Positions 34,501 through 41,127 of a DNA stretch of 41,809 bases are shown here, piece after piece. The translations under genes and the position numbers were made by a program. Each line of letters begins with the position of its first letter. Positions within the stretch are counted from its first letter, which is position 1. Origin of the DNA: an uncultured Bacteroidales bacterium (lineage in GTDB: Bacteria > Bacteroidota > Bacteroidia > Bacteroidales > F082); assembly GCA_937906455.1 (NCBI GenBank), contig CALCYT010000010.1, positions 1 to 41,809 on the forward strand. The letters are read 5' to 3'. Below the pieces are notes generated by a model that saw only the letters and a list, made by a program, of their open reading frames with translations, was not told the origin of the DNA and searched no databases.

Positions 34501-35278
34501 CGTTGAACGGCTCCACAGTCGTAGGGAAGTTATGCGTCTCCGCCTTGACGGAGATGACGGTGTCTATGTCTTTGATTCTGAAGAAGTCGGCTTTATGCTG
34601 GGTGGCTGGTGCAAACCGCTCTATCTTAGGTCCGAGGATGAAGGCGACGTTATCTTTGTAAGCCGACACGAGGCGGTTGGTGTTGACTTTCGAGGTCTTT
34701 TTGATGAGTGCGAAGAGCGTGTCGGGCATCTCTTTGCCATCGATGATGAAGGTGCCGTTGAAAATCTTATGGCGGCAATGTTCCGAGTTGACTTGCGCGA
34801 AGCCATAGACCTCCGAGTCGGTGAGGGCGCGGCCTATCTTCTTGCTTATACCTTTAAGATAATCAATCTCTTCGGTGCTGAGCGCGAGACCTTCCTCGTT
34901 GTTATATGAGTCGATGTCGGTGATATATCTCAGGGGCTCCGGCTGGCGGTCGATGAAGAACACGTTCTGGTCGAGGTCGTGGTATTTGTTTTGCAGCATC
35001 GGGTCGAAGCTGTCGTCGTTTTCCTCGACGGGATGGAACTCCTCGATGCGCGTAACTCCTTGAATGCCCATGTTTTGGGTTATCTCAACGGCGTTGGTGC
35101 TCCAAGGTGTTATCATCTCGCGGCGCGGTCCGAAGAAGAAGCCTCTCACGCATTTTTCTTTGATCTGACGGGCGTCGCCGAAGAGCCAAATGAGTTTTTT
35201 AATATCGTTATCTGATTGATTATCAACGCTTTGAACAGCGATGATGTTTTTTTGAAGGGTCTCGAAAAAGAGTATCAT
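31586..35278 (-). CDS. purL: Phosphoribosylformylglycinamidine synthase (single-chain PurL)
   Basis: 1230 residues, the long fused form found in Proteobacteria and Bacteroidetes. It converts FGAR, glutamine and ATP to FGAM in purine synthesis. Seen: N-domain, linker with QVNSEHCRHKIFNGTF, two PurM-like halves (ETHNFPTTVEPFNGAATGTG; HDHGAGGHLNCLSEL), and the class-I glutaminase domain with nucleophile Cys1077 (LGVCNGCQL) and His1190/Glu1192 in MPHLERAF. All key motifs intact. Own -7 box at 35299-35306. Large plus-strand open frames inside are shadows. Confidence 0.96.
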   Translation of the reverse strand: MILFFETLQKNIIAVQSVDNQSDNDIKKLIWLFGDARQIKEKCVRGFFFGPRREMITPWSTNAVEITQNMGIQGVTRIEEFHPVEENDDSFDPMLQNKYHDLDQNVFFIDRQPEPLRYITDIDSYNNEEGLALSTEEIDYLKGISKKIGRALTDSEVYGFAQVNSEHCRHKIFNGTFIIDGKEMPDTLFALIKKTSKVNTNRLVSAYKDNVAFILGPKIERFAPATQHKADFFRIKDIDTVISVKAETHNFPTTVEPFNGAATGTGGEIRDRLAGGRGSIPLAGTAVYMTPYPRNDENRKWEDNFKARPWLYQTPEELLIKASNGASDFGNKFGQPLINGSLLTFEHTEGAGKDEDFGYDKVIMLAGGIGFAPADDSMKEDPEPGDLIIVLGGDNYRIGMGGAAVSSVGTGQYSNAIELNAVQRANPEMQKRVANVIRAMVENDSNPVRSIHDHGAGGHLNCLSELIDKSGGTVYVDNLPIGDPTLSDKEIIGNESQERMGLLVNKQDTEIIRQTAERERAPYYMVGESTDDQRLRFIRKNGVNPIDLSLSDFFGSAPKTVLTDNNKDYHFQDIDYQKDKFEEYLKNVLQLEGVACKDWLTNKVDRSVTGRVALQQCAGEVQLPLTDLGIMALDYQGVRGIGTALGHAPAAALISPEAGSRLSVAESLTNLVWAPIEENLKGVSLSANWMWPAKNEGENARLYRAVKALSDFVLALGINVPTGKDSLSMTQKYKNGQKVLAPGTVIVTAAGEVTDIRKAVKPVIVNDKDTEIIYIDFSKDGFNLGGSSFAQTLSKVGQKTPDVIDTEYFKKCFNTLQKLIEQGLVIAGHDVSAGGLVTTLLEMCFANNEGGMDIDLSVFANHDLISVAFSEQPAVVIQVKDKKVKELLDKEGVKFAVIGKPSDKRFVTLKKVDESYTLNINDLRDLWYKSSYLLDRRQSGEEKALERYQNYKNQALRYDFGSFTGKAKDLGIDMRRRTPSGVKAAIIREKGCQCDREMAYALYTAGFDVKDVHMTDLVSGREDLSDVNMIVFVGGFSNSDVLGSAKGWAGAFLYNEKARTALENFYKRPDTMSLGVCNGCQLMTELNLIYPEHDKHPRMVHNDSHKFESGFVNVDIANTNSIMLSTLRGRRLGVWVAHGEGKFSFPYGEEKYNIAMRYSYDGYPANPNGSPWSAAAICSSDGRHLAMMPHLERAFLPWQWAYYPVDRKNDEIAPWIEAFVNAREWIKKNR

Positions 35279-35298
35279 AGTTTGAAAATTTTCAGTTG

Positions 35299-35306
35299 CA
35301 AAGATA
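35299..35306 (-). promoter_or_regulatory. -7 box for purL
   Basis: Minus-strand TATCTTTG, 21-28 bp before the purL ATG. The -33 region falls in the heptamer array and has no TTTG. Confidence 0.45.
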
Positions 35307-35312
35307 CAAAAT

Positions 35313-35347
35313 AGTTTAGAGTTTAGAGTTTAGAGTTTAAAGTTTTT
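35313..35347. repeat. Heptamer tandem array AGTTTAG upstream of purL
   Basis: Three perfect AGTTTAG units, then AGTTTAA and AGTTTTT. It overlaps where the -33 element of the purL promoter should be, so unit number could affect promoter geometry. Confidence 0.75.
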
Positions 35348-35356
35348 TTTCATACC

Positions 35357-35465
35357 GTCATTTCGACTGGAGCGGAACGAAGTGAAGCGTAATGGAGAAA
35401 TCTCCTGCAATCAATTGATTCGGATTATTTGTATGTCAGAGATTTTTCGACAAGCTCGAAATGAC
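35357..35465 (+). repeat. Palindrome-ended intergenic element, copy C
   Basis: 109 bp with GTCATTTCGA / TCGAAATGAC ends. Aligns end to end with copy A read in reverse. Between divergent purL and rplU. Confidence 0.87.
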
Positions 35466-35514
35466 ATCAAAAATTAATTTTTCAAAAAAATGTCGTACGT
35501 ATTAATATTTGTTG

Positions 35515-35522
35515 TATTTTTG
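35515..35522 (+). promoter_or_regulatory. -7 box for rplU-rpmA
   Basis: TATTTTTG, 37-44 bp before the L21 ATG, downstream of repeat copy C. Confidence 0.5.
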
Positions 35523-35558
35523 CAGTCCGAAAAATTTGAAAAAAATAAATACAAATTA

Positions 35559-35870
35559 ATGTACGCAATCGTAGAAATAGCAGGGCAGCAGTTCAAGGTG
35601 AGCAAGGGAGACGAGATCTTCTGCAACCGCTTGAATGGCGATGTCGATAGCGCTATCAGCTTCGACAAGGTGTTGTTGATCGACAATGACGGCAGCACAA
35701 GGGTTGGCACCCCCGTCCTCGAAGGTGCTAAGGTGGATGCAACAATAGTGAAGCATCTCAGAGCAGACAAGGTTCTTGTTTTCAAGAAGAAGAGAAGAAA
35801 AGGCTATCAGACCCTCAACGGTCACCGTCAGGATCTGAGCAAGATTCGCATTGAAAGCATAACTGAATAA
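35559..35870 (+). CDS. rplU: 50S ribosomal protein L21
   Basis: 103 residues from the ATG at 35559 (MYAIVEIAGQQFKVSKGD), the standard L21 start; an in-frame ATG at 35490 lies upstream of the promoter box and is rejected. Typical blocks: FDKVLLIDND, GTPVLEGAKVDATIV, and the basic KVLVFKKKRRKGYQTLNGHR. Large-subunit protein, cotranscribed with rpmA 24 bp downstream. Confidence 0.97.
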   Translation: MYAIVEIAGQQFKVSKGDEIFCNRLNGDVDSAISFDKVLLIDNDGSTRVGTPVLEGAKVDATIVKHLRADKVLVFKKKRRKGYQTLNGHRQDLSKIRIESITE

Positions 35871-35894
35871 TAAACCGAAAAAATTTAAAGAATT

Positions 35895-36167
35895 ATGGCA
35901 CACAAGAAAGGCGTTGGTAGTTCCGAAAACGGTCGTGAATCACACAGCAAACGACTCGGAGTGAAAGTTTTCGGTGGACAGGCAGTTATCGCAGGCAACA
36001 TCATCGTTCGCCAGCGTGGCACACAGCATTATCCTGGTGACAATGTCGGAATGGGCAAAGACCACACTTTGTTCGCTTTGACAGACGGCATCGTGGAATT
36101 CAAGAGAAAGAGAGAAGACCGTTCATACGTGAATGTCATTCCGGTTAAAGCCGAAGTGACAGAGTAA
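35895..36167 (+). CDS. rpmA: 50S ribosomal protein L27
   Basis: 90 residues starting MAHKKGVGSSENGRESHSKR with the GGQAVIAGNIIVRQRGT block; L27 reaches the peptidyl transferase centre. The N-terminus lacks the Firmicutes-type cleaved leader. Followed by a terminator. Confidence 0.97.
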   Translation: MAHKKGVGSSENGRESHSKRLGVKVFGGQAVIAGNIIVRQRGTQHYPGDNVGMGKDHTLFALTDGIVEFKRKREDRSYVNVIPVKAEVTE

Positions 36168-36194
36168 CGTAACTGAAAACGAACAGGAAATAAT

Positions 36195-36226
36195 GGGGAC
36201 AAAATTTACTTGCCCCCGTTTTTTTA
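36195..36226 (+). terminator. Terminator after rpmA
   Basis: GGGG-A-CAA pairs with TTG-CCCC (one bulged base) around a short loop, followed by G and seven T's (36219-36225). It separates the ribosomal operon from the DGR locus. Confidence 0.72.
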
Positions 36227-36233
36227 TGATTTT

Positions 36234-36265
36234 TTTGTTTTTGTGCAAAATAATGTGTATCTTTG
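36234..36265 (+). promoter_or_regulatory. Promoter for the PEGA gene and DGR target
   Basis: TTTG (36234-36237), 20 bases, TATCTTTG (36258-36265), 19 bp before the ATG at 36285. No further promoter is seen before the DGR target, so it likely drives both. Confidence 0.6.
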
Positions 36266-36284
36266 CGACTTCAAATCATTTGTC

Positions 36285-38261
36285 ATGAAAAAGATTTTGT
36301 TTCTGTTTTTAGCGATAATAGCCACGATGCCGGTTTTCGCGCAGCTTGAGGTGAAACCCGGCTCGTTTAAGGAGGTGCCCGGGTTTGTGAATATCAACAC
36401 CGAAAAGATGTACGACGACAACGACAAGCCTTACGCCGTGCTGAAAATCCGGACGGAGAAGATCACCGACAAACAACGGCGCGAGCTGCTGTTCCAAGGC
36501 GACGCACAGACCTTCTTCGAGGTGGAATACCAAGTGGGCGAGGTGTGGCTCTACATAAGCTATTACGCCACATACATCAAGATTTCGCATCCCGACCTCA
36601 GCTCGACGGAGTTTTTCTTCCCATACGACATGAAACCCAAACACGGCTATGAACTTACGCTGACAAACAAATGGGATAAATCTGAGGAAGAAGAGAAGAT
36701 TATCTATAACTATCTGATTGTCAGAGCCGACCAGCCCAATGCTATGATATATTTCGATGATGTGTTTGTGGGCGAGAAGGAATACTCGAAGTCGTATCCG
36801 ACAGGTGAGACGCACAAATGGCGCATTGAGTGCGACTACTACCATCCCGAGAGCGGAGTGGCGGAGATTCTCATCGGCGACCCGATAACAATAGAGAAAC
36901 AACTGAGGCCTGCATTCGGTTTTATCAATGTTACAACTCAACCCGAGAGTGGCGCGGTGGTGTTTGTCGATGGTAATAAAGTTGGCGTAACACCTTATAA
37001 ATCAGAGAGATTGAAGAGCGGCGAGCATAAGGTGAGAGTGGTGAAGGAGATGTACAACACCATGGAGCAGACCGTTACCGTGACCGACGGCAAGACCACC
37101 GAAGCCAACATAAAGATGACCGCCAATTTTGTGAATGTAAGCGTTACAACCGACGCACAGTCAGACATTTACATCGACAACGACAAGAAAGGCACAGGCA
37201 GCTGGAAAGGCCGCCTCTCCGACGGGACGCATATCTTCGAGGCGAAGAAAGAGTCGCATAAGACATCCACCAAGAATGTGACATTAGTTCTCGGAAAGGA
37301 CGAGAGCATAACGATTCCCGACCCGAAACCTATTTACGGCATTTTGGACGTGAACTCCACCCCTATGGGAGCCAAGATTATCATCGACGGCAAGGACAGA
37401 GGCACCACGCCGAGGGTGCTCACCGACGTATTAGTGGGACAACGCACGGTTCGCTTGGAGAAAAACGGCTACAACGCTGACACCAAAGAGGTTACGATAA
37501 CCGAAAACAAGAAAACCGACTTAAATGTGACCCTGACCATAGGAAAGGAGATAAGCATAACCACCAACGGCAACGGCGACAAGATTTTTGTTGACGGAAA
37601 AGAGATAGGGACAGCACCGACAAAGGCGGTGATGTCGTATGGCAGGCACACCGTCTCGGCCTACAACGGCAACAAATCGGCATCTAAGGATGTGGTGGTG
37701 GAGCAACAAGGCGGCATCGACCATGTGTATTTGACACTGAAAAAAGAAACTTTGGCGAGCTACGCCTCCACAGGTTATAAGTTCCTGACACTCAACGCTT
37801 CGATGAGCCAGTACAACAACTTCTCGTATGGCGTTACAATAGGAAGCATGAAGAAATTCGGATGGTTTGCAAGCGTGACGACCAACTTCAACTTCGACAC
37901 CAACGCCGACTTTGAATGCGACGCCGAGCATTACGTTACCATCGACGGCGACAGCTATTATCCCGAATACACCGGCACAGAGTCGTACAGCTCGCTCTCG
38001 GTTATGGGCGGCGTGCTGATGCGAATATCCGGACCTGTGGCGTTAAGAATAGGCGCAGGATACGGCATGAGGGCGAAACGCTACGAGACAAACAGCGGCT
38101 ACTGGGTGAAAAACACCGCCATGAGCCAGCAGGGTGTCGATGTGTCGCTCGGATTGCAGTTCAATTTCCGGGGATTTATTGTTTCGATTGACGGCGTTAC
38201 AACAAATGCCAAGACATACGAAATGAAAATAGGATTAGGCTACGGACTTAAAAACAAATAA
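36285..38261 (+). CDS. PEGA-domain envelope protein with a barrel-like C-terminus
   Basis: 658 residues from the ATG at 36285; the upstream 25-codon extension crosses the promoter. Signal peptide to about 19 (TMPVFAQ). A beta-rich N-region (20-205) is followed by tandem PEGA-like beta repeats at about 211-280, 281-340, 350-418 and 420-487 (for example PESGAVVFVDGNKVGVTPY and PMGAKIIIDGKDRGTTPR). The last part (about 500-658) has amphipathic strands like an outer-membrane barrel (YGVTIGSMKKFGWFASVTTN, KMGLGYGL-like end). PEGA domains bind surface structures in other proteins. The stop is 2 bp before the DGR target ATG, so the two are almost surely cotranscribed; it may anchor or present the variable lipoprotein. 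Confidence 0.85.
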   Translation: MKKILFLFLAIIATMPVFAQLEVKPGSFKEVPGFVNINTEKMYDDNDKPYAVLKIRTEKITDKQRRELLFQGDAQTFFEVEYQVGEVWLYISYYATYIKISHPDLSSTEFFFPYDMKPKHGYELTLTNKWDKSEEEEKIIYNYLIVRADQPNAMIYFDDVFVGEKEYSKSYPTGETHKWRIECDYYHPESGVAEILIGDPITIEKQLRPAFGFINVTTQPESGAVVFVDGNKVGVTPYKSERLKSGEHKVRVVKEMYNTMEQTVTVTDGKTTEANIKMTANFVNVSVTTDAQSDIYIDNDKKGTGSWKGRLSDGTHIFEAKKESHKTSTKNVTLVLGKDESITIPDPKPIYGILDVNSTPMGAKIIIDGKDRGTTPRVLTDVLVGQRTVRLEKNGYNADTKEVTITENKKTDLNVTLTIGKEISITTNGNGDKIFVDGKEIGTAPTKAVMSYGRHTVSAYNGNKSASKDVVVEQQGGIDHVYLTLKKETLASYASTGYKFLTLNASMSQYNNFSYGVTIGSMKKFGWFASVTTNFNFDTNADFECDAEHYVTIDGDSYYPEYTGTESYSSLSVMGGVLMRISGPVALRIGAGYGMRAKRYETNSGYWVKNTAMSQQGVDVSLGLQFNFRGFIVSIDGVTTNAKTYEMKIGLGYGLKNK

Positions 38262-38263
38262 CC

Positions 38264-40024
38264 ATGAAAAACATAAAACACATAACAATAATTTATCTCC
38301 TATTTATTATAGCAGCCTTGTTTTCCTGCAAAAAAGACGAGCTGAAGATTTACAAATTGGAGATTGATTCGGAGAACGTTGTGAAAGGCAGAACTTCGGC
38401 AACCATTACGGCAAGCTACACATATCCTGTAAAACTTAAAAATGTTGACGCTTACGTGAGCACAAGCAGCGACATGACTGTTGCCGAGAAGTTTTCAGCC
38501 TCTGTTAGCGACAATGTTTTTATTGTTACATTCAGTAATTTGCAAGCCAACACCGGGTACTATTACATTTATGAGTATTCCAATGGCGTTGATATAATAA
38601 AAACAGATGTAAAATCTTTCACCACCGACGATTACTCCATGCCCACAGTGACAACCAATGATGTAACCAATATAACGGCAACATCCGCAACATGCGGCGG
38701 CAACGTTACCGATGACGGTGGATTGGATGTTACCGCACGTGGCGTTTGCTGGAGTACGAGCTACAACCCGACGACAAATGACAGCCATACGACTGACGGC
38801 ACCGGAACGGGGCAATTTACAAGCAATATCACAGAGCTTTCGGTTGATACTAAATATTATGTGAGGGCTTATGCCACTACAAGTAAGGGGACATCCTATG
38901 GTTTGCAACGTGAGATAACCACTCAGGATGGAATGCCAACAGTGACAACCAATGATGTAACCAATATAACGGCAACATCTGCAACATGTGGCGGCAATGT
39001 TACCGACGACGGCGGATTTGAGGTTACTGCACGCGGCATCTGCTGGAGCACGAGCCACAACCCGACGACAAGTGACAGCCACACGACAGACGGCACCGGA
39101 ACCGGAGAATTTCAGAGCTCTCTGACAAATTTGAGTGCTTATACCACTTATTATGTGAGGGCATACGCTACAAACAGCATTGGTACAAGGTATGGTGAGC
39201 AGAAAACATTTAAGACACCGATAGTTGCTCCAGAAGGGGCGGTGGCTGGATTATTCTCTGTAAGCGCCACACAGCAAATATTTTTCTCACAAGGCAACCT
39301 GCAATACCAAGCGAGCTCCAACACTTGGCGGTTCGCCACCAACCAATATGACTACATTGGCAGTGCCAACAGCAACATCTCATCGTCCTACAGCGGCTGG
39401 ATAGACCTCTTCGGCTGGGGCACAAGTGGTTGGAACTGCGGCAACACCTATTACCGTCCTTGGGATTCCAACAACAGCGACGGCAGCCTGTATGGTCCTC
39501 CCGGCCAATACAACCTGACGGGCAGCTATGCCAACTCCGATTGGGGCGTTTATAACCCCATTTCCAACGGAGGGAACCAGGCTGGGTTGTGGAGAACCTT
39601 GACCCATGAGGAATGGAGTTACGTTTTCAACACCCGCACCACGACAAGCGGCATCCGCTATGCCAAGGCTCAGGTGGCAGGAGTGAATGGCGTAATCCTT
39701 TTGCCCGACGACTGGAGCGCGAGCTACTACGGTCTGAGCGGTACCAATCAGGGTAACGCAAGTTTTACCAGCAATACGATCACTGCTTCCCAGTGGAGCA
39801 CGTTGGAGCAGCACGGCGCAGTCTTCCTGCCTGCTGCTGGCTACCGGTACGGGACTTCGGTCTACAATGTCGGTTCCAGCGGCTACTACTGGTCGGCTTC
39901 GTACTACGATAGCTACTACGCGTGGTACGTGAGCTTCTACGACACGGGCCTCTACACCGACCGCAGCAACTTCGGCCGCTACTACGGTCAGTCGGTGCGT
40001 CTCGTTGCCCCTGCCGAGAATTAA
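38264..40024 (+). CDS. DGR target lipoprotein with C-type-lectin-like variable tip
   Basis: 586 residues. The leader ends in a lipobox ALFSC, giving lipidated C22. A beta domain (about 28-125) is followed by two near-identical Ig/FN3-like repeats of 98 residues (126-223 and 224-321; SATCGGNVTDDGG, YYVRAYATTSKGTSYG). Residues about 325-586 form the C-terminal ligand-type domain: FFSQGNLQY, NTWRFATNQYDYIG, WRTLTHEEWSYVF, LLPDDW and RLVAPAEN, the formylglycine-enzyme/C-type-lectin-like (FISUMP-type) fold used by DGR targets. Residues 520-586 are encoded by the VR; about 19 of them differ from the template-encoded ones. Many varied sites are now Tyr. Probably a surface adhesin or receptor. Confidence 0.92.
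   Translation: MKNIKHITIIYLLFIIAALFSCKKDELKIYKLEIDSENVVKGRTSATITASYTYPVKLKNVDAYVSTSSDMTVAEKFSASVSDNVFIVTFSNLQANTGYYYIYEYSNGVDIIKTDVKSFTTDDYSMPTVTTNDVTNITATSATCGGNVTDDGGLDVTARGVCWSTSYNPTTNDSHTTDGTGTGQFTSNITELSVDTKYYVRAYATTSKGTSYGLQREITTQDGMPTVTTNDVTNITATSATCGGNVTDDGGFEVTARGICWSTSHNPTTSDSHTTDGTGTGEFQSSLTNLSAYTTYYVRAYATNSIGTRYGEQKTFKTPIVAPEGAVAGLFSVSATQQIFFSQGNLQYQASSNTWRFATNQYDYIGSANSNISSSYSGWIDLFGWGTSGWNCGNTYYRPWDSNNSDGSLYGPPGQYNLTGSYANSDWGVYNPISNGGNQAGLWRTLTHEEWSYVFNTRTTTSGIRYAKAQVAGVNGVILLPDDWSASYYGLSGTNQGNASFTSNTITASQWSTLEQHGAVFLPAAGYRYGTSVYNVGSSGYYWSASYYDSYYAWYVSFYDTGLYTDRSNFGRYYGQSVRLVAPAEN
38639..39226 (+). repeat. Two 294-bp tandem repeats encoding the stalk of the DGR target
   Basis: 38639-38932 and 38933-39226 share long identical stretches, for example GTGACAACCAATGATGTAAC at both starts. 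Most differences are third-position changes. The recent duplication lengthens the stalk that holds the variable tip. Confidence 0.85.
39820..40020 (+). repeat. DGR variable region (VR)
   Basis: 201 bp aligned to the TR at 40832-41029. About 23 base differences, all where TR has A (A to T most often, then G, one C); no C, G or T of TR is changed. One extra codon lies in 39962-39976. The last ~30 bp (CGGTGCGTCTCGTTGCCCCT onward) are identical and form the initiation-of-mutagenic-homology end. VR ends with the target stop codon. Confidence 0.96.
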
Positions 40025-40048
40025 TTTCATGTGTCGGCAGAGGCGAAA

Positions 40049-40121
40049 CGGAATATCGGTGGCGGTGGGCTTAGGCGCGCACCGAAGCGCGCCAGGGGCC
40101 CACGGCGCTACCGATATTCCG
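40049..40121 (+). promoter_or_regulatory. Large hairpin/cruciform 28 bp after VR
   Basis: CGGAATATCGGT (40049-40060) pairs with ACCGATATTCCG (40110-40121); further in, GCG and GTGGGC pair with GCCCAC and CGC with a 2-base bulge; the tip is GGCGCGC-ACCGAA-GCGCGCC (40074-40093). DGR targets in phage BPP-1 have a shorter hairpin just past VR that boosts retrohoming; this is in the same place. It could also act as a terminator, but no T-run directly follows. Confidence 0.78.
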
Positions 40122-40157
40122 CCCAAATTTTTAGGCATACCAAACAAAGCATAATAT

Positions 40158-40700
40158 ATGGCAAAAACAGTTGATATACTTGAAATAGAAAGGAAAAGAA
40201 GCGATATTGCCGATTTTGCAACGATACATTTATTCGTGGAGGGAACATTCTATCGCGCATACGAGTGGAGTGCTTGGCTGTGCTGTAGATACATAAATGA
40301 GTTCAAGCCAACCAAGAGGGAACTGAAGTCCGAAGTAGGCGAGACAATAGTTTATGTGGGTTTCCCCATCACGAGCTTGTCGCGCCATATCCCTGAGAAT
40401 GCCAAGCCATTGTTTCGTGAAGACAAGAATGTTGACATTGTTTTGGACATGGCGGCATTGTCGGGCGAGGATGCTGGAAACTTGAAGTTGGACTTTGTTA
40501 ATTGGAAGAATTCCGTGCCGATGGCTGTGCCGAAGAAGTCGTCAGTGGCCGAGGATTTGGCTTCGGGAGCGGGAGGGCGTCCCCATCGTATGTCTGAAAT
40601 ATTGTTCAAGGTGCTTTCGTATCCAGTTGAACAAAAGTCACCCATGGAATGCATGCAATTCATTACCGAGTTGAAGCAAGAAATAACTACATTGCTGTAA
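40158..40700 (+). CDS. DGR accessory protein, MutS-like (MSL) type
   Basis: 180 residues, no signal peptide or membrane segment. It is not the four-helix Avd of phage BPP-1. Residues 24-71 recall MutS mismatch-recognition domain I: HLFVEGTFYRAYEWSAWL aligns with the LFYRMGDFYELFYDDA block, and VYVGFPITSLSRHIP with the later AGVPYHAVENYL block. DGR cassettes of Bacteroidetes with a MutS-like accessory gene have been described (from memory). The Phe that stacks on mismatches in MutS is kept (F31), but the Glu of its F-x-E motif is Arg33. The C-terminus (SEILFKVLSYPVEQK) is unfamiliar. Lies between VR and TR, same strand, so probably acts with the reverse transcriptase. Confidence 0.75.
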   Translation: MAKTVDILEIERKRSDIADFATIHLFVEGTFYRAYEWSAWLCCRYINEFKPTKRELKSEVGETIVYVGFPITSLSRHIPENAKPLFREDKNVDIVLDMAALSGEDAGNLKLDFVNWKNSVPMAVPKKSSVAEDLASGAGGRPHRMSEILFKVLSYPVEQKSPMECMQFITELKQEITTLL

Positions 40701-40728
40701 AGAATAAGGAAAAAGACACATGAAATAA

Positions 40729-40749
40729 TTCATAGGCGGTTGCGCCTGA
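40729..40749 (+). ncRNA. Hairpin in the DGR RNA leader upstream of TR
   Basis: AGGCG (40734-40738), GTTG loop, CGCCT (40743-40747), extended by TTC/GAA pairing across a 2-base bulge. The 131-bp stretch 40701-40831 holds no gene and is probably the 5' part of the template RNA. Confidence 0.45.
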
Positions 40750-40831
40750 ATAGGAAAGAGAGAAGCGTGTCATTGGCTCCCCGATGGGTTCTTTTGGCAT
40801 GACGTGAAAGACAACCGCCGAAGCGTACACA

Positions 40832-41029
40832 AGTCTTCCTGCCTGCTGCTGGCAACCGGAACGGGACTTCGGTCAACAATGTCGGTTCCAACGGCAACTA
40901 CTGGTCGGCTTCGTACAACAATAGCAACAACGCGTGGAACGTGAACTTCAACGACACGAACCTCAACACCGACAACAACAACAACCGCAACAACGGTCAA
41001 TCGGTGCGTCTCGTTGCCCCTGCCGAGAA
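40832..41029 (+). repeat. DGR template repeat (TR)
   Basis: 198 bp, the invariant template for VR. Read in the frame of the target it has 21 AAC/AAT codons, so adenine mutagenesis gives NNY codons with no stops. Its 3' end is identical to VR to GCCGAGAA (41022-41029). Not itself a gene: it has no start or signals, and short open frames over it are chance. It must be transcribed as part of a non-coding RNA copied by the adjacent reverse transcriptase. Confidence 0.96.
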
Positions 41030-41052
41030 CTGTTTCTGTGCCTGATAGGAGA

Positions 41053-41116
41053 CAACGCTTCCAGCGTTGCAGAATCAATCACAAGCAAAACGCAAAATCG
41101 ACGCTTGGAAGCGTCG
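41053..41116 (+). ncRNA. Structured spacer between TR and reverse transcriptase
   Basis: Two hairpins: CAACGCT-TCC-AGCGTTG (41053-41069) and CGACGC-TTGGAA-GCGTCG (41099-41116). In BPP-1 the RNA between TR and RT is needed for priming of cDNA, so this is the likely counterpart. Together with TR it fills the 427-bp stretch 40701-41127 that has no protein gene. Confidence 0.55.
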
Positions 41117-41127
41117 GCTCCTGAGCC

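Noticed and set aside
35490..35558. Upstream ATG extending L21 by 23 residues
   Set aside because: It lies before the -7 box and the standard L21 N-terminus starts at 35559.
40049..40121. Simple Rho-independent terminator
   Set aside because: No T-run directly follows and the position matches the DGR hairpin; a secondary terminator effect is still possible.
39380..40147. 255-codon minus-strand open frame across VR and its hairpin
   Set aside because: Antisense to the DGR target; composition reflects the AAC/TAC-rich sense strand.
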